Assembly (NCBI GenBank): GCA_002412705.1
Contig: DHVO01000165.1
Location: 45,012-60,442, forward strand
DNA: 15,431 nt
Direction: 5' to 3'
From: Bacteroidales bacterium UBA5206
Lineage (GTDB): Bacteria; Bacteroidota; Bacteroidia; Bacteroidales; Tenuifilaceae
This document shows, piece by piece, positions 1 through 7,306 of the stretch. Both the position numbers and the translations under genes were made by a program. How positions within the stretch are numbered: position 1 is the first letter of the stretch; each line of letters starts with the position of its first letter. Under the pieces are notes generated by a model. It was not told the DNA's origin and ran no database searches. It saw only the letters and a program-made list of their open reading frames with translations.

Positions 1-834
1 GATGGTAGGGAAGTGGAGAAGTTCCACCAAATTGTGCCTGAGCTGCTACTTGAGGATGCCGGGTGGATAATGGTTGAGCGTAACGGTGAACAGCTAAAAA
101 TTGATATCCCCGATACGGTAATCCACAAGCTTCTTAAAGCTCCGCTACTTTTTGCACCTCGTACCCCATTTGTTGTTGAGGCGGTTGTTGAGGGTTCTGC
201 TGCCGAAAAGGCTGGCGTTAAACCTTTGGATTCCCTTGTGGCCATTAATGGAGTGCCCACTATCTTTTTTGATGAGTTTCGCTCGGCCATTTCACAGGCG
301 AAGGGCGATACCGTTAGCTTTGCCGTTGTTCGTAGCGGCCAGCAGGTGGATCTCTCGGTTGTAGTTCCAGAAACGGGGCAAATAGGCGTTTATACCATGC
401 GCAACTGGGCTCGATACTTCAATATACGGAACCAGGAGTACACGTTTGTGGAGTCTATTCCTGCAGGCATCGATAGGGGTGTTAGCACCCTTTCGGGCTA
501 TGTTAAGCAGCTAAGGCTTATATTTAAACCGGGAACCAAGGCTTACGAGTCGGTTGGTGGATTTATTACTATTGGTAGTATTTTCCCTGGAGTGTGGAAC
601 TGGCGCGACTTCTGGAGCCTTACCGCATTCCTTTCCATAGTGCTTGCCTTTATGAACTTTTTACCAATTCCTGCACTAGATGGAGGCCACTTTGTTTTCT
701 TAGTGTTCGAAATGGTTACTGGTCGTAAGCCTAGTGATAAGTTTTTGGAGTATGTTCAAATTGCCGGGATGATAATCCTGTTCTCACTCCTAATTTTTGC
801 TAACCTTAACGATGTAATTAAACTTTTTAGGTAA
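1..834 (+). CDS. rseP: RseP-type site-2 intramembrane zinc protease, 3' part
   Basis: This is the C-terminal part of a site-2 protease (M50 family), an inner-membrane enzyme that cuts transmembrane segments of anti-sigma factors or signal-peptide remnants. The frame is open from base 1, so the start and the N-terminal HExxH zinc site lie outside the window; the GTG at 13 is only an internal codon. About the first 45 codons look like the end of a first PDZ domain. A full second PDZ follows (roughly codons 55-125, with EGSAAEKAGVKPLDSLVAIN). Then come a membrane segment and the motif NFLPIPALDGGH (about bases 655-690), whose Asp is the third zinc ligand of the family. A final hydrophobic helix ends the protein. 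The substrate cannot be told from sequence. tatA follows after 101 bp. The family call is very secure; rseP is used in the broad sense. Confidence 0.93.
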   Translation, partial: DGREVEKFHQIVPELLLEDAGWIMVERNGEQLKIDIPDTVIHKLLKAPLLFAPRTPFVVEAVVEGSAAEKAGVKPLDSLVAINGVPTIFFDEFRSAISQAKGDTVSFAVVRSGQQVDLSVVVPETGQIGVYTMRNWARYFNIRNQEYTFVESIPAGIDRGVSTLSGYVKQLRLIFKPGTKAYESVGGFITIGSIFPGVWNWRDFWSLTAFLSIVLAFMNFLPIPALDGGHFVFLVFEMVTGRKPSDKFLEYVQIAGMIILFSLLIFANLNDVIKLFR

Positions 835-935
835 CAGCACCTCTTAGTTATTGATGTTTATGTACCTTTATTGCAATATTTATATAGGTCTAAGCATCGG
901 TTCTTAAGTTGTGACAAATATAATACTCTAAGGTT

Positions 936-1133
936 ATGACAAGTGCATTTGTAATTGCTGGGGCAATTGGTGGATGGGAACTTATTGTTGTTGTGGTTAT
1001 TGTATTGCTTCTTTTTGGCGGTCGTAAAATCCCTGAGCTAATGCGAGGCCTAGGACAGGGAATTGGCGAGTTTAAGAAGGGAATGCGCGATGGCGATGAG
1101 AACGAGAAAAAGGAGTCCAAGGAACCAAAGTAA
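936..1133 (+). CDS. tatA: Sec-independent (Tat) protein translocase subunit TatA/TatE
   Basis: A 65-residue pore-forming subunit of the twin-arginine translocase, which exports folded proteins across the inner membrane. It has the family layout: a short N-terminus, one hydrophobic helix (about residues 13-28, WELIVVVVIVLLLFGG), then the hinge and amphipathic helix beginning FGGRKIPELMRGLG, and a charged tail rich in Lys and Glu. The FGGRKIPEL hinge is diagnostic of TatA/B/E. The short length and Gly-rich amphipathic helix fit TatA rather than TatB. tatC is not in the window. The next gene starts 11 nt after the stop, so the two are probably cotranscribed. No good -7 box was found in the 101 bp upstream, so transcription may read through from rseP. 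Confidence 0.93.
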   Translation: MTSAFVIAGAIGGWELIVVVVIVLLLFGGRKIPELMRGLGQGIGEFKKGMRDGDENEKKESKEPK

Positions 1134-1144
1134 AGAACAAGTAG

Positions 1145-2437
1145 TTGTTACACAAATACCTATCTTTTTGCACTAAGCTGGCGGTGTTGTTCTATGCATT
1201 TAGCCAGTTTCATTTTATAGCCTATTCTGGAGAGGTTAACCCACCAACTGCTAAGGATAGGGTTGTTGAAGCCATGGATAGCCTTAAGTATCTTGGTGTG
1301 TTTCCCGATTCGTTAAGCGTATCGGCCAAAGGAACCGATAACCTCCCCGACTTGGCCTATGAGTATAAGCTAGCAGCCATTGATGCATACTCGCCCATCG
1401 ATTTTGATTACAACCAGCACGTGCGTCGCTATATTAGCATTTACGCCACAGAACGTCCAGGACAAGTTTCTCAAATGCTGGGCCTATCAAAATACTACTT
1501 TCCCCTTTTCGATGAGTACCTAGATAAGTACCAGCTACCATTGGAGCTTAAGTACCTATCGGTAGTAGAGTCGGCACTAAACCCTTTAGCCGTTAGCACT
1601 AGTGGAGCCGTTGGCCTTTGGCAGTTTAAAATCAACTCGGGTAAAATGTTCGATTTGGAGGTTAACTCCTATGTTGACGACCGCATGGATCCCGATAAGT
1701 CAACTGAGGCTGCGTGTAAGTACCTACTCTACCTTTACCGGATATTTAACGATTGGCACCTTGCCTTAGCCGCATACAACACAGGTCCAGGTGCGGTTAG
1801 GAATGCCATTCAGCGTTCGGGTGGAGAAACAAATTTCTGGAAGCTATATCCGCATTTGCCAGAGGTTGCCCAGAATTATGTTTCGGCATTTATTGCTGCT
1901 GCCTATATCATGAACAACTATGCCGACCATGGTATTGAACCAGCAGAACCAATTGTAAACTATATGGAAACCGATACCGTTGCCGTACGAAAACCCTTGT
2001 CGCTAAGGGTTGTTTCGCAAAGGCTAAATATTGGTATCGATCTACTCCGCTTTCTAAACCCAACCTTTAGGCGCGATTATGTTCCTGCCGGAGAGCGTAT
2101 CTACTACCTTCGACTGCCTAGTGAGCTCACAAAATCGTTTATCGGACAGGAAGAGAGCTTATACGCCCAGCCCGAAAGCAAGAAGAGCTACCATGATGTT
2201 GTGCAAAATGCAGGTTCAACAAAGAACAAGGTCAAGATTTTTCACAGGGTTAGAAGTGGTGAGTATCTTCATAAAATATCCATGAAGTATGGCTGTACAA
2301 CCGACGATTTAATTGCCTGGAACCCCAACTCGGGCACAGAGCTTTCTGTTGGACAAATTCTTACCGTTTGGGTCGATAAGTTTACCTATAATAGGCTCAG
2401 CAAATCAATGGAGATTGATAGTATTCCTGCAAATTAG
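1145..2437 (+). CDS. MltD-like membrane-associated lytic transglycosylase with LysM
   Basis: A 430-residue exported peptidoglycan lytic transglycosylase, which cleaves the MurNAc-GlcNAc bond to form 1,6-anhydroMurNAc ends. The N-terminus (KYLSFCTKLAVLFYAFSQ, about residues 4-21) looks like a signal peptide. The SLT domain (about 120-265) has the catalytic Glu at 142 in LSVVESALNP, then SGAVGLWQF (153-161) and LALAAYNTGPGAV (206-218), the standard family-1 motifs. A degenerate LysM-like stretch lies at about 285-325 and a clear LysM at 366-410 binds glycan. The start is TTG: a stop codon sits immediately upstream in frame, the first in-frame ATG (residue 44) would remove the signal peptide, and no ATG is available earlier. 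MltD-type by architecture; exact orthology to E. coli mltD is not claimed. Confidence 0.92.
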   Translation: MLHKYLSFCTKLAVLFYAFSQFHFIAYSGEVNPPTAKDRVVEAMDSLKYLGVFPDSLSVSAKGTDNLPDLAYEYKLAAIDAYSPIDFDYNQHVRRYISIYATERPGQVSQMLGLSKYYFPLFDEYLDKYQLPLELKYLSVVESALNPLAVSTSGAVGLWQFKINSGKMFDLEVNSYVDDRMDPDKSTEAACKYLLYLYRIFNDWHLALAAYNTGPGAVRNAIQRSGGETNFWKLYPHLPEVAQNYVSAFIAAAYIMNNYADHGIEPAEPIVNYMETDTVAVRKPLSLRVVSQRLNIGIDLLRFLNPTFRRDYVPAGERIYYLRLPSELTKSFIGQEESLYAQPESKKSYHDVVQNAGSTKNKVKIFHRVRSGEYLHKISMKYGCTTDDLIAWNPNSGTELSVGQILTVWVDKFTYNRLSKSMEIDSIPAN

Positions 2438-2481
2438 CAATCGGTAAAACATTCTGTTTTTGAGATGGCTCTATGACAAGT

Positions 2482-2513
2482 GCTTTTGCAAAGAGTATCA
2501 CTTTGCCCTAAGC
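2482..2513 (+). other. Stem-loop downstream of the mltD-like gene
   Basis: Inverted repeat: inner stem GCAAAG (2488-2493) pairs with CTTTGC (2501-2506) around a 7-nt loop, and outer GCTT (2482-2485) pairs with AAGC (2510-2513) across a small internal loop. It begins about 45 nt after the mltD-like stop. It lacks a U-tract, so it is not a classic terminator; it may be a 3'-end stabiliser or chance. Confidence 0.3.
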
Positions 2514-2744
2514 ATATCCGCTCTATAAAGCAATTCTTAGTCGATATTTTAAGGGCTACCACTAATAGATGTGAATTGAGAGCCCATTTCTGGAGCCGGT
2601 TCTATAGGAAATTGTCATAAAATGCTGGGTTAACAGGAATATTGTGCGATTGCAATTCCCTTTTGCTAAGTTTGTAATGGTGGACAGTGACGTTAGCATA
2701 TACTCCCAGTTGGTTTATTTCCTGAAACGTTATAGTTCACCGTG

Positions 2745-2776
2745 TTTGTTTCTCTATATATTAAACCTTAATTTTG
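2745..2776 (+). promoter_or_regulatory. Bacteroidetes-type promoter for the DUF4837 gene
   Basis: TTTG at 2745-2748, a 20-nt spacer, then TAATTTTG at 2769-2776. This matches the Bacteroidetes housekeeping promoter form TTTG-N19-TAnnTTTG with one extra spacer base. Transcription would begin near 2779-2784, giving a leader of about 75-80 nt before the ATG at 2860. It makes the lipoprotein gene an independent transcription unit from the mltD-like gene. Confidence 0.6.
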
Positions 2777-2859
2777 GGTTACCTTTTATGGAATTTCTAT
2801 GTAACGATACTCTACTAAGTAGAAAACCATTCCCAAGTAGTAAATAAAATCGACATAAG

Positions 2860-3876
2860 ATGAAAAAAATAGTAGTAATTGTTGGTATTCTGGCTCTTGC
2901 ATTGGCAACAATAAGCTCATGCAAAAAGGGTAGCCAGGGCAAACGTTCCTTTCTACCCAATGTAACGGGTAGGGCAGGTGAGGTTTTAGTGGTGCTTCCA
3001 CGCGATTTAAAGAACGATACCATTACTGGAACCTTTAGGTCAATTCTTGGCGATGACTACCCTTTCCTTCCTCAGTCGGAACCTATGTTTGATATGATTT
3101 TTGTGCCCAGCGAGAACTTTGGCGATATATTTAGGTCGCATAGGAACATTGTGTACACCAAGGTCGATAAGTCCGTTACAAAGTCTCAAATTACCGTGCA
3201 GCGCGATGTTTGGGCTTCGCCACAAACGGTTATCTCCTTCTCAAGCCCAACATGGGACAGCCTTCGCTTATTTGTTATGGAGCAAAAGGAGAATTTTATT
3301 AAGTACCTTGAGCAGGCAGAGCGCGACAGGATTGTTCAAAATGCCATGCAGTACGAAGCAACTGGTACTCGTGAGTTTTTAAAAAAGAAGTTTGGAGTAT
3401 CGTTATACCTACCCAAGGGCTATAGAATAAACCTTGATACCACCAACTTTGCTTGGATTAGCCATGAGACCCCAGAGATTAGTCAAGGGGTGCTGGTTTA
3501 CGAATTCCCTTATACCGATGCTAATACCTTTACATCGGAGTACCTAGTTGAACGTAGGAACGAGTTTGTTGGTAAGTTTATACCTGGTCCCACTAGCGGT
3601 AGCTACATGATTACTAGCACCTTTTTCCCTCCTCAGTACACACCTTTAATGTACAAGAACAGGTACTTTGGACAGATTCGTGGGTTGTGGGATGTACATA
3701 AGCATCCAATGGGAGGCCCTTACATTAGCCTCGTTACGTTGGATGAGGCCAAGAATAGGATTATTGTTGTAGAGGGGTTTGTTTACGCTCCTGGCAAGCA
3801 AAAACGCAACTACCTTCGCCAGTTGGAGGCAGTGCTATTCACCTTTGCTTTCGAAAAGCCAGAAAACGATAAGTAG
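2860..3876 (+). CDS. DUF4837 family lipoprotein
   Basis: A 338-residue lipoprotein of the DUF4837 family, which is found in Bacteroidota and has no established function. The signal peptide MKKIVVIVGILALALATISS ends at a lipobox with Cys21. The +2/+3 residues are Lys-Lys, not acidic, so there is no obvious surface-export signal and a periplasm-facing anchor is more likely. The body (about 30-335) is one domain without membrane segments; recognisable stretches are GRAGEVLVVLPRD and RGLWDVHKHPMGGPY. Many aromatic and charged residues and the absence of Cys after residue 21 fit a soluble exported domain. Its position beside a lytic transglycosylase suggests an envelope role, but this is inference only. 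It has its own promoter and ends just before a strong terminator. Confidence 0.85.
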   Translation: MKKIVVIVGILALALATISSCKKGSQGKRSFLPNVTGRAGEVLVVLPRDLKNDTITGTFRSILGDDYPFLPQSEPMFDMIFVPSENFGDIFRSHRNIVYTKVDKSVTKSQITVQRDVWASPQTVISFSSPTWDSLRLFVMEQKENFIKYLEQAERDRIVQNAMQYEATGTREFLKKKFGVSLYLPKGYRINLDTTNFAWISHETPEISQGVLVYEFPYTDANTFTSEYLVERRNEFVGKFIPGPTSGSYMITSTFFPPQYTPLMYKNRYFGQIRGLWDVHKHPMGGPYISLVTLDEAKNRIIVVEGFVYAPGKQKRNYLRQLEAVLFTFAFEKPENDK

Positions 3877-3894
3877 AAGAATACATAGTACCAT

Positions 3895-3932
3895 AAAAAA
3901 CGCCTTGAGGATGCTCCCCAAGGCGTTTTTTT
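3895..3932. terminator. Bidirectional intrinsic terminator between convergent genes
   Basis: Stem AACGCCTTG (3899-3907) pairs with CAAGGCGTT (3919-3927), with an 11-nt interior that can pair partly (GG with CC). It is flanked by A6 on the left and T7 on the right, so a U-tract follows the hairpin on either strand. It lies 18 nt after the DUF4837 stop and 18 nt after the lpxA stop on the other strand, so it serves both convergent units. Confidence 0.92.
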
Positions 3933-3950
3933 ATAGTGTAATACGAGTTG

Positions 3951-4766
3951 TTAATCGTCCAAGTCGGCGGAGCTGCTAGATGAAGATGAGGTTGCTGCTC
4001 TAATTACACCTCGTTTAGAGTTGCGAATAAAGCCAACAATTTCATCCCTCTCAGGAGAATGAGGAACCTCTTGTTCTATCTTCTCAAGAGCTTGCGATAC
4101 GTTAAGACCCTTGTTGTAAAGGATACGATATATCTCGTGAATCTCTGCAATTTTTTCTGGAGAGAAGTTACGTCTGCGTAACCCAATGGAGTTTAAGCCG
4201 GCAAAAACCAAAGGCTCACGTCCTGCGGTAACATAAGGGGGAACATCCTTGTTAACCTTGGAGCCACCCTGAATAATTACGTGAGAACCAATGTGCTCAA
4301 ACTGATGAACAAGAATGCCACCAGAAAGGATGGCAAAGTCGTCAATCTCCACCTCGCCAGCAAGCTGGGTGCTATTGCCAAGAATAATCCTATCGCCAAG
4401 TACGCAGTCGTGTGCAACATGAACGTATGCCATAAGAAGACATCCGCTGCCAACCTTGGTAAAACCACGCGATGCAGTACCTCTGTTTACGGTTACAAAC
4501 TCCCTAAGAGTGGTGTTATCGCCAATAATTGCGGTGGTTTTTTCACCCTTAAACTTTAAGTCCTGAGGGATACCAGAAACTACCGCACCAGAATGAATTT
4601 TACAATTTTTTCCAATACGTGCGCCATCAAGAACGCTTACGTTAGGTCCAATATAAGTGCCTTCTCCAATTTCAACATCACCGGCAATGTATGCAAAAGG
4701 CTCAATAACAACATCTTTGCCTAATTTTGCATCGGGATGAACATATGCTAAAGGGGATACGCTCAT
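3951..4766 (-). CDS. lpxA: UDP-N-acetylglucosamine O-acyltransferase (LpxA)
   Basis: First enzyme of lipid A synthesis: moves a 3-hydroxyacyl chain from acyl-ACP to the 3-OH of UDP-GlcNAc in the cytoplasm. 271 residues, close to the usual size. The N-terminal two thirds are left-handed beta-helix hexapeptide repeats (for example IGEGTYIGPNVSV). The catalytic His is His119 in VHVAHDC, equal to E. coli His125. HVIIQGGSKV carries Gly167 at the place of E. coli Gly173, the residue that limits acyl length, so a long acyl chain is plausible. The C-terminal helical domain begins near GLNSIGLRRRNFS. The protein ends with seven serines (260-266) and ADLDD, an unusual tail beyond the conserved fold. 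The start ATG lies 2 nt after the lpxC-fabZ stop, suggesting translational coupling. Confidence 0.96.
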   Translation of the reverse strand: MSVSPLAYVHPDAKLGKDVVIEPFAYIAGDVEIGEGTYIGPNVSVLDGARIGKNCKIHSGAVVSGIPQDLKFKGEKTTAIIGDNTTLREFVTVNRGTASRGFTKVGSGCLLMAYVHVAHDCVLGDRIILGNSTQLAGEVEIDDFAILSGGILVHQFEHIGSHVIIQGGSKVNKDVPPYVTAGREPLVFAGLNSIGLRRRNFSPEKIAEIHEIYRILYNKGLNVSQALEKIEQEVPHSPERDEIVGFIRNSKRGVIRAATSSSSSSSADLDD

Positions 4767-4768
4767 AC

Positions 4769-6166
4769 TTACTTTGTTTTTGTGATTTGTGCCATTAATT
4801 CGCCTTCCATAACAAGTTGATCGCCAACAAATGCTTGTCCGTACATGTTAGCAATTCCTCTACGAATAGGCTCAATAAGTTCCATTCTGAATATAAGGGT
4901 ATCGCCAGGAACAACCTTACGCTTAAACTTAACCCTGTCTATTTTAAGGAAGTAGGTAGAGTAGTTCTCGGGGTCTGGAACTGTGTTTAGTACAAGAATA
5001 CCTCCAACTTGTGCCATTGCTTCTATTTGCAGCACGCCTGGCATTACCGGTTCGTTGGGGAAGTGCCCAACAAAGAAACCCTCGTTCATGGTAACGTTTT
5101 TCAAACCAACAACGCTGGTCTCGTCCATGCTAAGGATTTTGTCAACAAGTAGGAATGGTGGGCGGTGTGGTAGCACATTCTGTATTTGCAGAATGTTAAG
5201 CAATGGCTGCGCATTAGGGTTAACCACTGGTATATTAGGCTTATTAGCCTCTTTGCGTGCCTGTTTGCGAATTATTTTAGCAAATTCGGTATTTGCGTGA
5301 TGTCCTGGGCGAACGCCAATTACTTTACCCTTAATTCTGCGTCCAACAAGGGCTAGGTCGCCAACCATATCAAGCAGTTTATGTCTTGCTGGCTCGTTGG
5401 AGAATCGTAGGTCTAGGTTGTTAAGAATTCCTTCAGGCTTAATCTGGATGTGCGGCTTGTTAAACAGGTCTGCAATTCTATCCAGTTCAATTTGAGGAAC
5501 TTCTTTCTCCATTATCACAATGGCATTCTCTAAGTCTCCACCTTTAATAAGGTTGTTCTTGAGAAGGAACTCCAGCTCATGGAAAAAGACGAAGGTGCGG
5601 CAAGCTGAAACCTCTTCGGTGAAGTTCTTAAGGGAGTTCAACTTTGCATACTGGTACCCTAAAATCCTTGAGTTGTAGTCAATGTGTACATCAAGGCTAA
5701 AGGTTTCATCGGGGTATGCAATAATCTCAATGTTATTCTTTGGATCGGTGTAAACAATCTTCTCCTTAATAACATAGAACTCCCTGTTAGCATCTTGCTC
5801 AACGGTTCCAATTTTGTTAATGGCCTCAACAAAGTATCTTGAGCTCCCATCCATAATTGGCATCTCGGGACCGTCAACCTGAATAACAGCGTTGTCAACG
5901 TCGCAACCCATAAGTGCGGCCATAACGTGCTCAATTGTGCTCACTTTTGCACCGTTGTGCTCAATGGTTGTTCCTCTAGATGTATCTACAACATTATCGG
6001 CAATGGCCTCAATAATTGGCTTTTCGGGAAGGTCAACTCGCTGAAAAACAAAACCAGTAGACTCCTCAGCAGGGTTTATAGTTAGGGTAACATCAACACC
6101 TGTATGGAGACCTTTGCCTTTAAGCACAACTGGTTTGGCAAGCGTTCTCTGTTTCTCTAATGACAT
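4769..6166 (-). CDS. lpxC-fabZ: Bifunctional LpxC deacetylase / FabZ 3-hydroxyacyl-ACP dehydratase
   Basis: A fusion typical of Bacteroidota, 465 residues from the chosen start. The LpxC half (about 1-310) is the zinc deacetylase that commits UDP-acyl-GlcNAc to lipid A. Its general base and first ligand are Glu79-His80 (STIEH), the other zinc ligands His262 and Asp266 (RHKLLDMVGD), and the catalytic His is in GHHANTEF (289-290). The FabZ half (about 323-465) dehydrates 3-hydroxyacyl-ACP in fatty-acid synthesis; His368 in GHFPNEPVMPG and Glu382 in EAMAQ are the active-site pair. I place the start at 6166 (MSLEKQRTLAK) because this numbering matches E. coli LpxC (Glu78-His79). An ATG ten codons upstream (6196) is also in frame. 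lpxD ends 62 nt before this start and lpxA begins 2 nt after the stop. The fusion ties competing users of hydroxyacyl-ACP to a fixed ratio. Confidence 0.96.
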   Translation of the reverse strand: MSLEKQRTLAKPVVLKGKGLHTGVDVTLTINPAEESTGFVFQRVDLPEKPIIEAIADNVVDTSRGTTIEHNGAKVSTIEHVMAALMGCDVDNAVIQVDGPEMPIMDGSSRYFVEAINKIGTVEQDANREFYVIKEKIVYTDPKNNIEIIAYPDETFSLDVHIDYNSRILGYQYAKLNSLKNFTEEVSACRTFVFFHELEFLLKNNLIKGGDLENAIVIMEKEVPQIELDRIADLFNKPHIQIKPEGILNNLDLRFSNEPARHKLLDMVGDLALVGRRIKGKVIGVRPGHHANTEFAKIIRKQARKEANKPNIPVVNPNAQPLLNILQIQNVLPHRPPFLLVDKILSMDETSVVGLKNVTMNEGFFVGHFPNEPVMPGVLQIEAMAQVGGILVLNTVPDPENYSTYFLKIDRVKFKRKVVPGDTLIFRMELIEPIRRGIANMYGQAFVGDQLVMEGELMAQITKTK

Positions 6167-6228
6167 ATTTACTTTGTTCTTCTTATTAACATACAAAAGG
6201 GAATGCTTTGGTAAACATTCCCATTTAG

Positions 6229-7263
6229 CTATTCCGATATAGCGTCTAAACGTCGTTTTATACCATCAATCTCTTTTCGAATTTCGGGGAAATTTCTGAA
6301 AAGAACAAAAGACCGATGAAATTGTCCTGCGCTCATGGCTGGCGAGCCTATTAGCACTTCGCCAGGTTTCTTTACTGAGTTTGAGATACCTGTTTGAGCA
6401 GATAGTTTAACTCCATCGGCAATACTTATGTGGCCAATAATACCAACTTGGCCGCCAAACATACAGTTTTTGCCAATTTTGGTTGAGCCTGCAATGCCGG
6501 TTTGAGCCGCAATAACGGTATTCTCGCCAACATCCACGTTGTGGGCAATTTGAATAAGGTTATCGAGCTTAGCCCCTTTACGTATAAGGGTTGAGCCCAT
6601 GGTTGCCCTATCGATGGTAGTGTTTGCACCAACCTCAACAAAGTCCTCAAGTACCACGTTACCAATCTGGGGTATTTTGTGGTAGCTACCATCGGGTTGC
6701 GGAGCAAAGCCAAAACCATCGGAACCAATTACTGCTCCTGCGTGAACTATACAGTTATTACCTATAACACACTCGTCGTAAATCTTTACCCCAGCGTAAA
6801 TGGTGCAGTTGTCGCCAACTTTTGCATTATCGCCAATGTAGCTGTTGGGGTATATCTTGGTGTTTTTTCCTATGGTTACGTTTTCTCCAATGTAAGCAAA
6901 GGCTCCAATGTATGCATCCTCGCCAATTTTTGCCGATTCCTCAATGGCTGCCTGCTTGTGTATGCCTGTTTTTGCTCCTTTTGCTTGGTTTACCAAATCT
7001 AGCAGCTTGGCAAAAGACTCGTAAGCGTTGGGAACTCTAATTAAAGTACAGCTAACCTCTTGCTCCAAAACCAAGTCGCTATTTACAAGTACAACCGACG
7101 ATTGTGTTTCGTAGATGTACTTTTCGTACTTTGGATTAGAGAGGAATGAGAGGGCACCAGGCTTTCCCTCCTCTATTTTTGCAACTGTATTTACCTTAAT
7201 ATCAGGATTGCCTTCAACTTGTCCTCCAAGAAATGTTGCAATCGCCTGGGCAGAAAATTCCAT
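6229..7263 (-). CDS. lpxD: UDP-3-O-acylglucosamine N-acyltransferase (LpxD)
   Basis: Third lipid A enzyme: adds a 3-hydroxyacyl chain from ACP to the 2-amino group of UDP-3-O-acylglucosamine. 344 residues, normal for the family. The N-terminal uridine-binding domain (about 1-100) contains GALSFLSNPKY. The middle is a long hexapeptide-repeat beta helix (about 105-315, with IGENVTIGKNTKIYPN). The catalytic His is His241 in LIQIAHNVDVG, equal to E. coli His239. A C-terminal helix (RNFPEIRKEIDGIKRR) follows, as in trimeric LpxD. It sits directly upstream of lpxC-fabZ and 43 bp downstream of the HD-domain gene; a possible promoter -7 box lies in that gap. Confidence 0.96.
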   Translation of the reverse strand: MEFSAQAIATFLGGQVEGNPDIKVNTVAKIEEGKPGALSFLSNPKYEKYIYETQSSVVLVNSDLVLEQEVSCTLIRVPNAYESFAKLLDLVNQAKGAKTGIHKQAAIEESAKIGEDAYIGAFAYIGENVTIGKNTKIYPNSYIGDNAKVGDNCTIYAGVKIYDECVIGNNCIVHAGAVIGSDGFGFAPQPDGSYHKIPQIGNVVLEDFVEVGANTTIDRATMGSTLIRKGAKLDNLIQIAHNVDVGENTVIAAQTGIAGSTKIGKNCMFGGQVGIIGHISIADGVKLSAQTGISNSVKKPGEVLIGSPAMSAGQFHRSFVLFRNFPEIRKEIDGIKRRLDAISE

Positions 7264-7288
7264 ATTTAGCTGAAATTTAAATTTGCGA

Positions 7289-7296
7289 CAAAACTA
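7289..7296 (-). promoter_or_regulatory. Possible -7 box for lpxD-lpxC/fabZ-lpxA
   Basis: The - strand reads TAGTTTTG here, an exact TAnnTTTG match, about 26 nt before the lpxD ATG. No TTTG was seen at the expected 19-20 nt upstream distance (inside the end of the HD gene), so this is half a promoter at best. The lpx genes may instead be read through from the HD gene. Confidence 0.35.
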
Positions 7297-7306
7297 ACTA
7301 TTTAAA

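Larger units (their letters stand above)
2438..2859. other. Intergenic region between mltD-like gene and DUF4837 gene
   Basis: A 422-bp gap with no credible gene. A 67-codon frame at 2644-2847 is open but shows no family features and overlaps the promoter. The gap holds a stem-loop near its left end (2482-2513), a good promoter at 2745-2776, and a weaker possible -7 box (TAAGTTTG) at 2667-2674 with a TTG 22 nt upstream. The remaining sequence is AT-rich, and no tRNA or riboswitch was recognised. Confidence 0.6.

Noticed and set aside
863..870. TACCTTTA as a -7 box for tatA
   Set aside because: One mismatch to TAnnTTTG and no TTTG at a suitable distance upstream.
890..1120. - strand frame over tatA
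   Set aside because: Shadow of tatA in the antisense direction.
2644..2847. 67-codon + strand frame before the DUF4837 gene
   Set aside because: Starts with GTG, no family features, and its body contains the predicted promoter of the next gene.
4983..5300. 105-codon + strand frame inside lpxC-fabZ
   Set aside because: Antisense to FabZ active-site codons; no independent features.
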